From: JBBSJT01 sp041691015
GTDB taxonomy: Bacteria; Chlamydiota; Chlamydiia; Chlamydiales; Parachlamydiaceae
Assembly (NCBI GenBank): GCA_041691015.1
Contig: JBEPVN010000073.1
Span: 1-11,737 of the forward strand
Direction: 5' to 3'
DNA length: 11,737 nucleotides
Part shown: piece by piece, positions 5,862 through 11,737 of the stretch
Numbering within the stretch: the stretch's first letter is position 1
Layout of the letters: every line of letters starts with the position of its first letter
Position numbers and translations under genes: made by a program
Notes under the pieces: model-generated
What the model was told of the DNA's origin: nothing
The model's database searches: none
The model's input: only the letters and a program-made list of their open reading frames with translations

Positions 5862-7686
5862 AATTCCCCTTATTTTTTGGAATTTCGGTATAATATACCG
5901 GTAGGATCATTGTAAAAGTCGTTCCCTTGTCAAGAACGCTTGAAACAGAAACAGTGCCACCCATTAGATGACAAAACTTTAAAGTAAGATATAATCCAAG
6001 ACCAGTACCCCCTTGCGCAAGCGGGGATGTAACTTGTACAAATGCCTTAAATAGCTTATCGAGATTTCTATCCGAAATACCGACACCTGTATCAATGACG
6101 TCAAACCTAACAGCTTTTTTGCCATCTTTTTCACTGGACACAACATTTAACGTCACAGTACCATCTTCTGTAAATTTGCATGCATTTCCAATTAAATTCA
6201 AAAGACATTGTTTGATCTTTGTTCCGTCATTATGCATAAAGGTGATATCGCTTAAGTTTTTAAGAATAAATTTATTATTTTTTGTTGCGGCAAGCGGCCT
6301 TGCCATCACTTCAATTTCGTTCAGGAGTTTTTTAAGATCGATGTCCTCAAATACAAATTCCATTTTTCCGGCTTCAATCTTGGAGATATCCAAAATATCA
6401 TTAATCAATGTTAAAAGATGCTTGCCGGCTGTATTAATTTTATTTAGGTCAGGAACAAATTCCGTAACGCCTTTTTCCTCAAGTTCCTCAGATAGCATTT
6501 CGCTATAGCCGATCACTGCATTTAAAGGCGTTCTTAATTCATGGCTCATATTTGACAAAAATTGTGATTTAGCCTCTGTTGCTTTTTCTACAGCTTGATT
6601 GGCAACTTCCAAATCCCCCATCAGTCGTGTCAACTTATTTTGCGATTTTTGCAAGCGGTCCGAGACAAAATAAGCCAAAAAAAGCGCACTCAAAAGAGCC
6701 ACTAAACCAAGCGCTATCATATTGTAGGTAAGCTTTCTTACAGGCCCCAAAGCCTCATCGGAATCAATTTTTACAAGAAGCCCCCAGTCCATGGAGGGTA
6801 AATACCTTGTTGCTGCAAGAACTTGCTCTTTGCGATAGTCTTGCATATAACCCTTGCTCTTAGTCCCGTGCGTTGCATCTAAAAATGCTTTATGCATCCT
6901 GTAGTCCACATTTTTTTCGCCCGCCATAAATTCAACGTTATTGGCGTGCCTTAAATCTACTGCAGGCTCGATATTTCCATTTCTTACAGTTCCGACAAGA
7001 GCCTCTCCCGTATCTCCAAGTCCTGCCAAATCTTGAATCGTGTTTTCAATAAAAGTATTTCCGGATTGTAAAACTAAAAAGCCGATTGTCTTTTCCTTTT
7101 CCATAATAGGACTTGTAATATAGAGCTGCGGCTCTGAATAGTCATCACTATAAATTAAATCTGAAATCTGAGGCTCTTCGAGAACATTTGTTAAGTCGAG
7201 TACTTTGTTTAGCTGCTCATTTGCAAGCGTTTTGTTTGTTTGTCCGATAAGCTGTGGAGAATTTAATGAAAAAATAAGGCGCTCATTTACATCAAAAACA
7301 AATATATCGGAATATTTATATAAATTAATCAAATCTTTAGAATAGACACGAAGCTTTTTTATGAGCTCTTTGTATTCACTTTTGATAGGTTCAAGACTTC
7401 CCGGCTTTCCACCTGTCTCATACATATCAATAACTTCTTTAAAAAGCGGATTGTCAGATAACAAATCCGCAAGCTTTTTACTGCTCTGAAGTAAAGCTTC
7501 AATTTCTACGGTTTTTTTTTCGGCAATGACAGTAAGTTCATTAAAGATTTTGTCTTCCAAGGCTATTCGTGAAATCGTTTCAACTAAGATAAGCGATACA
7601 AAAAGAGGGATCAGCGAAGTTAAAAGAAACCACCAAATATAGGTGTTTTTGCTCAAGTTCTTTAAAATCCTTTTGAACTCCTCCAT
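5854..7686 (-). CDS. dCACHE-domain sensor histidine kinase
   Basis: This 610-residue inner-membrane kinase has a first membrane helix at about 17-37, an extracytoplasmic double-CACHE-like region (40-320, ending with the typical ATRYLPSMDWGLLVKID), and a second helix at 322-342. A short signalling helix follows, then a HisKA domain with His382 in SHELRTPLNAVIGYSEML and an HATPase domain with Asn501 (N box), DTGVGIS (532-538) and GGTGLGL (559-565). All catalytic motifs are intact, so it should autophosphorylate and pass phosphate to the receiver protein encoded just downstream. dCACHE regions bind small ligands directly or read a periplasmic binding protein. The UrtA-like gene ends 10 bases upstream, which suggests the second mode or joint sensing. 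The ATG at 7686 begins MEEFKRILK; AAGGA lies further upstream than ideal, within the end of the preceding gene. Confidence 0.95.
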   Translation of the reverse strand: MEEFKRILKNLSKNTYIWWFLLTSLIPLFVSLILVETISRIALEDKIFNELTVIAEKKTVEIEALLQSSKKLADLLSDNPLFKEVIDMYETGGKPGSLEPIKSEYKELIKKLRVYSKDLINLYKYSDIFVFDVNERLIFSLNSPQLIGQTNKTLANEQLNKVLDLTNVLEEPQISDLIYSDDYSEPQLYITSPIMEKEKTIGFLVLQSGNTFIENTIQDLAGLGDTGEALVGTVRNGNIEPAVDLRHANNVEFMAGEKNVDYRMHKAFLDATHGTKSKGYMQDYRKEQVLAATRYLPSMDWGLLVKIDSDEALGPVRKLTYNMIALGLVALLSALFLAYFVSDRLQKSQNKLTRLMGDLEVANQAVEKATEAKSQFLSNMSHELRTPLNAVIGYSEMLSEELEEKGVTEFVPDLNKINTAGKHLLTLINDILDISKIEAGKMEFVFEDIDLKKLLNEIEVMARPLAATKNNKFILKNLSDITFMHNDGTKIKQCLLNLIGNACKFTEDGTVTLNVVSSEKDGKKAVRFDVIDTGVGISDRNLDKLFKAFVQVTSPLAQGGTGLGLYLTLKFCHLMGGTVSVSSVLDKGTTFTMILPVYYTEIPKNKGNYD

Positions 7687-7696
7687 GATTTAGCCA

Positions 7697-8956
7697 TCAT
7701 CCTTTGAACCATTGATTCCCATAGCCCTTATAAAGGGTATCTAAGAATAAATTCCAATCAAGTACTGATCTGTAAATAGGATAGGGAATGGGTCTCACAG
7801 GTTTTTTAGAATCCCAAATCACATCAAACTGTCCGTCACTTCTGATCTTTCCGATACGTACAATCTTCCATGTATGCTGCGTTTCTGGATCTATATATAC
7901 AAGCCCCTCCGGTGCATTTAAACTTTGTTTCCTGATTTGCTGTTTAACCCGCATAACATCATCAGAGCCGGCATCTTCTACAGCCTGGCTCCAAAGATAT
8001 ACCCCAAAATAGCCAGCTTCCATTGGATCGCTTAAAACACGATCCTCCCCATATTTATCCTTAAATCGTCTCACAAAGCTTTCATTATTTTTTAAGGGAA
8101 GCGATTGAAAGTAATTCCAAGCTGCATAGTCCCCCTCGACCAATTTCGGATCCAAATTTTTGAGTTCGGATTCTCCGATACTAAATGAGATCGTAGGGAT
8201 TTGATCTGAATGTATCCCTTTTTCGCGAAGCTTTTTAAAAAATGCAATGTTTGTATCGCCATTTATGGTGTTTAAAATCACATCCGGCTTTGCTAAAATA
8301 ATTTCATCGACAGCCTCATCAACATCTTTAGAACCAAGTTTAATGTATTCCTCTCCTACAACTTTACCGCCAAGCCCCTCAATCTTATTCCTGATAAGCG
8401 CGTTTGCAGTTCTTGGAAAAACATAGTCTGATCCAACGAGAAATACTTTTTTTCCGATATTATCAAATGCCCACTTTACAGCAGGAAATATTTGCTGGTT
8501 TGGGGTTGCCCCTGTATAGACAATGTTTAGAGACTGCTCAAGTCCTTCATACTGAACAGGATAAAAAAGAAGATGATTTTTTTCTTCAAACACCGGCTTG
8601 ATCGTTTTTCTGCAAGCTGATGTCCAGCAACCAAACACGACGCTTACCTTATCCTCATCGATGAGTTTTTTGGCCATATCTTTTGCGTATCCCCAGTCGG
8701 ATTTGATGTCTATGACGACAGGTTCTATGCGCCGACCGTTAAGAAGACCGCCCTTTTCATTAATTTCATCGATTGCCATAAGTGTTGCATCCTTGACTGA
8801 AGCTTCGCTAATAGCCATGGTTCCTGTCAAGGAATGGAGAATGCCAACTTTAATTGGGGGTTTTGATTGCAGGTAATAATGATAGCCAAAATAGCTTCCG
8901 GTAAATAACAGAGCTATAATAGCTGCCATGAGAATGGTTCTAATAAAACTTCTCAT
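7697..8956 (-). CDS. UrtA-like urea/amide-type substrate-binding protein, probable sensor
   Basis: This 419-residue protein is of the type I periplasmic-binding fold, closest to UrtA (urea ABC transporter binding component) and related to the amide sensor AmiC. UrtA-type blocks run throughout: IKVGILHSLTGTMAISE near the N-terminus, FGCWTSACRKTIKPVFEE, LLFYPVQYEGLE, YTGATPNQQ, TINGDTNIAFF, AAWNYF, DPMEAGYFGVYLW and GQFDVIWDS. The N-terminal hydrophobic helix (5-24) has no clear cleavage site and is not a lipobox, so the protein may stay anchored in the inner membrane facing the periplasm. No permease or ATPase genes follow; instead a histidine kinase, receiver and cyclase do. This points to ligand sensing, perhaps of urea or a short amide, rather than uptake. 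The ligand is uncertain. AAAGG precedes the ATG at 8956 with 6 bases of spacing. Confidence 0.88.
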   Translation of the reverse strand: MRSFIRTILMAAIIALLFTGSYFGYHYYLQSKPPIKVGILHSLTGTMAISEASVKDATLMAIDEINEKGGLLNGRRIEPVVIDIKSDWGYAKDMAKKLIDEDKVSVVFGCWTSACRKTIKPVFEEKNHLLFYPVQYEGLEQSLNIVYTGATPNQQIFPAVKWAFDNIGKKVFLVGSDYVFPRTANALIRNKIEGLGGKVVGEEYIKLGSKDVDEAVDEIILAKPDVILNTINGDTNIAFFKKLREKGIHSDQIPTISFSIGESELKNLDPKLVEGDYAAWNYFQSLPLKNNESFVRRFKDKYGEDRVLSDPMEAGYFGVYLWSQAVEDAGSDDVMRVKQQIRKQSLNAPEGLVYIDPETQHTWKIVRIGKIRSDGQFDVIWDSKKPVRPIPYPIYRSVLDWNLFLDTLYKGYGNQWFKG

Positions 8957-8971
8957 AAAAAACCTTTGTGT

Positions 8972-8994
8972 AAAAAAATCTATAAGATTTTTTT
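8972..8994. promoter_or_regulatory. A/T-rich perfect inverted repeat in the operon leader
   Basis: AAAAAAATCT (8972-8981) and AGATTTTTTT (8985-8994) form a perfect 10-bp stem around ATA. It ends 15 bases before the start codon of the UrtA-like gene, close to its ribosome-binding site. It resembles a weak bidirectional terminator (A-tract, stem, U-tract) but the stem is nearly all A-T. An operator or translation-modulating hairpin is also possible. Confidence 0.4.
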
Positions 8995-9001
8995 AATTTA
9001 T

Positions 9002-9041
9002 GGAACATACGGCCTATATAATGTTTAAGCCGTATGTTTCC
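9002..9041. terminator. GC-richer inverted repeat after the His-rich gene
   Basis: GGAACATACGGC (9002-9013) pairs with GCCGTATGTTTCC (9029-9041) with one bulged T, around a 15-base A/T-rich loop containing TATATA. It begins 6 bases after the stop codon of the His-rich gene. No U-tract adjoins it on the minus strand, so termination is uncertain. The palindrome around a TATATA core could instead be an operator over the operon promoter. Confidence 0.4.
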
Positions 9042-9047
9042 TAGTGA

Positions 9048-9536
9048 TTATTGCCTTGCAGGAGCTGGTTGTGAAGAGGAACTGCTTGAGCCTTGATTTG
9101 ATTGCTGTGAGTTGCCACTTGCAGGCTGTGTGTAGTAATAATTTACAGGTTGAGTTGCAGGAATCACTTGAGTTCCAGGTGTATAAATCGCAGGGTTATA
9201 ACCCCCGTTGACATCAACGCCGCCGCCTTCCCAACTATTGCCATTCCAGTGACGTCCGTTCAAGTCGCCATGACGATGATCCCCATTATGGTGGTCGCCA
9301 TTATGGTGGTCGCCATTATGATGATCTCCATTATGATGATCTCCATGGTGCCCGTGATGACCATGATGTCCATGATGTCCATGATGACCGTGATGACCCC
9401 CGTGGTGACCCCCGCCGTGATGACCTCCGCCATGCGCTACTAAATCAACGTCTTCTGGTGGCTCTGCGCTTAAGCTAAAAACCATTGCGCAAGATACCGA
9501 AACCATTAAAAATAAAGTGTTTTTAAAATTTTGCAT
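9048..9536 (-). CDS. Secreted histidine-rich protein
   Basis: This 162-residue protein starts with a clear signal peptide (1-24, core FLMVSVSCAMVFS, cleavage expected after LSA). Residues 35-96 form a His/Gly tract: about six GHH units, then four tandem DHHNG units and a DHRHGDLNGRHW tail. The C-terminal third is low complexity and rich in Ser, Gln, Pro, Tyr and Asn. Such His tracts bind Ni, Zn or Cu ions, so a periplasmic or surface metal buffer is the most likely role; this is inference from composition. GGAGG precedes the ATG at 9536 by 10 bases. It lies upstream of the UrtA-like operon on the same strand, 91 bases away, and may or may not share its transcript. I do not recognise a named family. 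Confidence 0.8.
   Translation of the reverse strand: MQNFKNTLFLMVSVSCAMVFSLSAEPPEDVDLVAHGGGHHGGGHHGGHHGHHGHHGHHGHHGHHGDHHNGDHHNGDHHNGDHHNGDHRHGDLNGRHWNGNSWEGGGVDVNGGYNPAIYTPGTQVIPATQPVNYYYTQPASGNSQQSNQGSSSSSSQPAPARQ
9282..9398 (-). repeat. In-frame tandem repeats encoding GHH and DHHNG units
   Basis: Inside the His-rich gene, 9-base units (9345-9398, encoding GHH) are followed by four 15-base units (9282-9341, encoding DHHNG). Units differ by silent changes, for example CAT and CAC for His. Their lengths are multiples of three, so copy-number change by slippage would alter the number of metal-binding sites without breaking the frame. Confidence 0.8.
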
Positions 9537-9612
9537 GACTGTAGACCCTCCGTCATTAAATAACCTTTAAAACTATCTATATATGAGGGCTTTTTAATCG
9601 AAAAGCATTATT

Positions 9613-10221
9613 TTATCCAATCGCGAGACTTTCAGACCCTGTCTTCAACTTCTTAAGAAAAAGAGTCAAGTCCTTTCCTAAATTAAGGACATCCTTTTCT
9701 GTTTTTGCGTCTTGTATTTTACCATCCTTATCAAAAACTTTGTCTGCTCCAGAAATCGATTTTTGAGCAGGCAGCACAATGCTATTGATATTTCCAAAAA
9801 TGGAGCGCACATGAACCAAATCTCTCATGCCGCCTAAGTTTCCAGGAGATGCACTCATTAAGAGAACCACCTTATTGATAAAACAGCAAAGGTAAGTGCT
9901 TTCTCCTGGCGCTGGTCTTGAAACCCAGTCGATCACATTCTTTAACACTGCCGTAATGGAACTATTGTATTCTGGACACGCAAGTAATAAGCCATCATTT
10001 TCCATAAACAATTTTTTGAGCTTAAGCGCATTTTCCGGCAAGCCTTCCGCATCTTCCAAGTCCTGATCGTAAATTGGTAAGGGATAATCTTTTAAGTCAA
10101 TCATCGTGACATCTGCGCCTGCATCTTCTGCTCCTTTTGCAGCCACTTTGATCATCATTTTATTAAAAGATGCTTTTCTTAAAGATCCTGCAAAAGCTAA
10201 AATTTTTGGTTTGTTATTCAT
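9613..10221 (-). CDS. NADPH-dependent FMN reductase family protein
   Basis: This 202-residue flavodoxin-fold protein is of the NADPH-dependent FMN reductase (YieF/ChrR-like, SsuE-related) family. These use NAD(P)H and bound FMN to reduce quinones, chromate, azo dyes or free flavin in the cytoplasm. The phosphate-binding loop GSLRKASFN (12-20), the flavin-contacting PEYNSSI (83-89), the VIDWVSRP helix (96-103) and the SASPGNLGG loop (123-131) are all in place. Length is close to the family norm with a slightly longer C-terminus. The ATG at 10221 has GAGG 5-6 bases upstream. It is followed after 76 bases by the His-rich gene on the same strand; it diverges from the serine hydrolase gene across a 143-base gap. 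An oxidative-stress or quinone-detoxifying role is likely; the substrate cannot be told. Confidence 0.92.
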   Translation of the reverse strand: MNNKPKILAFAGSLRKASFNKMMIKVAAKGAEDAGADVTMIDLKDYPLPIYDQDLEDAEGLPENALKLKKLFMENDGLLLACPEYNSSITAVLKNVIDWVSRPAPGESTYLCCFINKVVLLMSASPGNLGGMRDLVHVRSIFGNINSIVLPAQKSISGADKVFDKDGKIQDAKTEKDVLNLGKDLTLFLKKLKTGSESLAIG

Positions 10222-10250
10222 GTATGCCTCAACATTATTTATTTTAAAGC

Positions 10251-10278
10251 AATGCTAGCATTTTGAATCTATATATAG
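10251..10278. promoter_or_regulatory. Two short palindromes in the divergent intergenic region
   Basis: AATGCTAGCATT (10251-10262) is a perfect 12-base palindrome, followed by the perfect 10-base palindrome CTATATATAG (10269-10278). They lie between the divergent FMN reductase and serine hydrolase genes, 30 bases from the start of the former. The position suits an operator, and the TATATA core could serve as a -10 element. No convincing -35 was found. Confidence 0.3.
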
Positions 10279-10364
10279 CTATTTTTTTATTCCCTGATAT
10301 TTTAAATTAAAAATTGCTTGAAAGAACAAGATTTTATCCTTTATTGTAAAACATAGGAAAGATA

Positions 10365-11567
10365 ATGAAATACGCTATTTACATAATCCTCTTAATACTA
10401 GCCCTCATTTACGCCTTTAACTTCTTTAATCTTTATTCCCCAAAAAATCCTACAACGACACAAACCACAACGACTACTACTATTAATACTCCTATTCCAG
10501 CAAATGCAGAAAGCAGTAATCCTCAAAAAAACGAACTTGGCACCCAAATAGAAAAGCTCATAGCCAAAAAATCATTTAATGGTGTTGTCTTGGTTTCTGT
10601 TAAGGACAAAGTCATATTTAAACAGGCGTATGGCTATGCAGATGTTGAAAACAAAATCAAAAATAATGAAAAGACAGAATTTCTTATTGGATCCATCACA
10701 AAGCTTTTTACCGCAACCGCAATCTTGAAATTGCAAGAGCTTGGAAAAATTGATTTGCATCATCCTATTAGTAGCTATCTTGGTAGAGATAATCCGATTT
10801 GGGGAGGAAATTTTCCAAGCTTTGCTGAAACTGTCACCATCCATGATTTGTTAAGCTTTAGTTCCGGCATTGAGGATTACGCGAAGCTTAGAAGCTTTGT
10901 AAAATTTGATCTCGACCTGCAAAAGCCGGCAGACCTTCTTCAGTTTTTTTCCGACTACCCTCTCAAATTTAAACCGGGCTCTTATTATGATTACAACGGA
11001 TCAAACTATAATATCTTGGGAGCTATCATCGAAGAAATTTCTCAAAAACCTCTAAATGAGTTTTTACAGACGGAAATTTTTAAACCGCTCGGTATGAATG
11101 CCACAAGAATGGCCGGCATGACATTTTTAGACACATTATTTGAAAAAGATACAATGCTTGCAAAAGGCTATATCGAAAAAGATAAAAAAGCCGCAGCAAG
11201 CTTAATTGAAGCAGACGATGTCAATCTATCAACCCTTTTTGCAGACTCTTCTGCTATTTCGACAACAGAAGACCTCTATACATTTATCAAAGCTCTTTTT
11301 GAAGAAAAAATCATCTCGAAAGAAGATGTCAAAAAAATGACTACGCCTTACTATGAAACACATAACAAAGGTCTTTTTACAGGATATGGCTTATTCATTA
11401 TTAATGATGATCCAAAAAGACCAATCTTTGTCAGCAGTGGTCAATTAGATGGCTATGAGGGTATTGTCACGTATGATCCAAAAAGCGAGGCCTCTATTAT
11501 TATCTTAAGCAATGTCAACAGCGCAAAAGTCACTTCCCTTGCAAAAGATTTGGCTGAGCTTCTATAG
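10365..11567 (+). CDS. Membrane-anchored beta-lactamase-fold serine hydrolase with altered motifs
   Basis: This 400-residue protein is of the serine beta-lactamase / penicillin-binding-protein-like family (class C beta-lactamase, DD-peptidase and esterase fold). An N-terminal membrane helix (4-22) is followed by a Thr-rich linker (30-40) and the hydrolase domain (55-400), so it likely faces the periplasm. The nucleophile motif SITK is intact (Ser110, Lys113), with the family blocks LLSFSSGIEDY and GLFTGYGLF. The second motif, normally YxN, aligns with Tyr210-Asn211-Gly212. The third, normally HxG or KTG, reads Ser357-Ser358-Gly359. Two of three active-site motifs therefore differ, which argues against a true beta-lactamase and for a peptidase or esterase, or reduced activity. 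The ATG at 10365 has AGGAAA 7 bases upstream; upstream TTGAAA (10318-10323) is a possible -35 with only a weak -10. It is the only plus-strand gene. Confidence 0.88.
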   Translation: MKYAIYIILLILALIYAFNFFNLYSPKNPTTTQTTTTTTINTPIPANAESSNPQKNELGTQIEKLIAKKSFNGVVLVSVKDKVIFKQAYGYADVENKIKNNEKTEFLIGSITKLFTATAILKLQELGKIDLHHPISSYLGRDNPIWGGNFPSFAETVTIHDLLSFSSGIEDYAKLRSFVKFDLDLQKPADLLQFFSDYPLKFKPGSYYDYNGSNYNILGAIIEEISQKPLNEFLQTEIFKPLGMNATRMAGMTFLDTLFEKDTMLAKGYIEKDKKAAASLIEADDVNLSTLFADSSAISTTEDLYTFIKALFEEKIISKEDVKKMTTPYYETHNKGLFTGYGLFIINDDPKRPIFVSSGQLDGYEGIVTYDPKSEASIIILSNVNSAKVTSLAKDLAELL

Positions 11568-11645
11568 GGCTTGCGCCATAGGTTAGGGTGTTAATTTTGT
11601 TGCATTATTTAGCAGAAAAAATCACATAACTTTCAGGTGTTTCAA

Positions 11646-11724
11646 GTCGCGAAGCGACGAAAGCGTGTAGCCATGGGCGTAAGCCCATGGTATATCGACA
11701 GGTATACGTGAGCCGTGAAACGGC
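11646..11724 (+). repeat. REP-like GTAG-hairpin cluster, right end
   Basis: GTAG (11667-11670) directly precedes a perfect 8-bp stem, CCATGGGC and GCCCATGG, around GTAA (11671-11690). It is flanked by two smaller hairpins with the same GAA loop: GTCGC-GAA-GCGAC (11646-11658) and GCCGT-GAA-ACGGC (11712-11724). A GGTATA direct repeat lies between them. The layout matches clustered REP/BIME-type repeats mobilised by RAYT transposases. It lies downstream of the serine hydrolase gene; the rest of 11568-11737 shows nothing else recognisable. Confidence 0.65.
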
Positions 11725-11737
11725 GACAGAGTTACAG

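Noticed and set aside
6095..6508. 137-residue plus-strand frame opposite the histidine kinase
   Set aside because: It lies wholly antisense to well-conserved kinase motifs, has no ribosome-binding site, and has a composition expected from a shadow frame.
7697..8956. Urea ABC transporter operon
   Set aside because: Only the binding component is present; the following genes are signal-transduction proteins, with no permease or ATPase.
9282..9398. Possible CRISPR-like array
   Set aside because: The repeats are 9 and 15 bases with no spacers, in frame within a coding sequence.
9150..9443. Met/Val/Ile-rich plus-strand frame opposite the His-rich gene
   Set aside because: It is simply the mirror of the GHH/DHHNG repeats; the minus-strand frame has the signal peptide and ribosome-binding site.

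Overview
The window is AT-rich DNA from a Gram-negative bacterium. The evidence is a predicted outer-membrane beta-barrel, several Sec-type signal peptides, and an envelope-anchored periplasmic binding protein beside a dCACHE histidine kinase. The species cannot be fixed from sequence alone. An LbtU-type porin, low GC and GTAG-plus-hairpin repeats would fit an amoeba-associated lineage (Legionellales or environmental Chlamydiae/PVC bacteria), but this is a weak inference. All genes lie on the minus strand except the last, so the window reads most naturally from right to left.

Layout. (1) The two ends (19-76 and 11646-11724) carry REP-like hairpin clusters, each starting with GTAG directly before a palindrome. 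(2) 138-1513 is a small stress or envelope island: a secreted tandem-BON protein, a CsbD protein, a 26-residue membrane micropeptide, a perfect hairpin with a U-tract, a DUF6496 protein and a DUF3309 membrane peptide. The order given is that of transcription. (3) 1684-2937 is an LbtU-like outer-membrane porin with its own good promoter. (4) 3109-8956 is a tightly packed five-gene signalling operon. It encodes a UrtA-like binding protein, a dCACHE sensor histidine kinase, a single-domain response regulator, an unusual multidomain class III adenylate cyclase, and a metallo-beta-lactamase-fold hydrolase. (5) 9048-9536 encodes a secreted histidine-rich protein, and 9613-10221 an NAD(P)H-dependent FMN reductase family protein. 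(6) 10365-11567, on the plus strand, encodes a membrane-anchored serine hydrolase of the beta-lactamase/penicillin-binding-protein fold with altered second and third motifs.

The most interesting part is the operon at 3109-8956. The urea-type binding protein has no permease or ATPase genes beside it and is followed at once by a two-component system, so it probably acts as a sensor rather than in transport. The cyclase downstream begins with two tandem copies of a histidine-kinase dimerisation hairpin. Both resemble that of the operon's own kinase, and both have lost the phospho-accepting histidine. They are followed by a receiver domain whose phospho-acceptor Asp is Glu and whose switch Lys is Arg, then by a cyclase domain with an intact adenylyl-cyclase residue set. 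A reasonable model is ligand to binding protein/kinase, to DivK-like regulator, to docking on the pseudo-kinase hairpins of the cyclase, to a cAMP output. The last gene overlaps the cyclase by ATGA and may act on the same signal. This wiring is inference; the domain content and the residue substitutions are read directly from the sequence.
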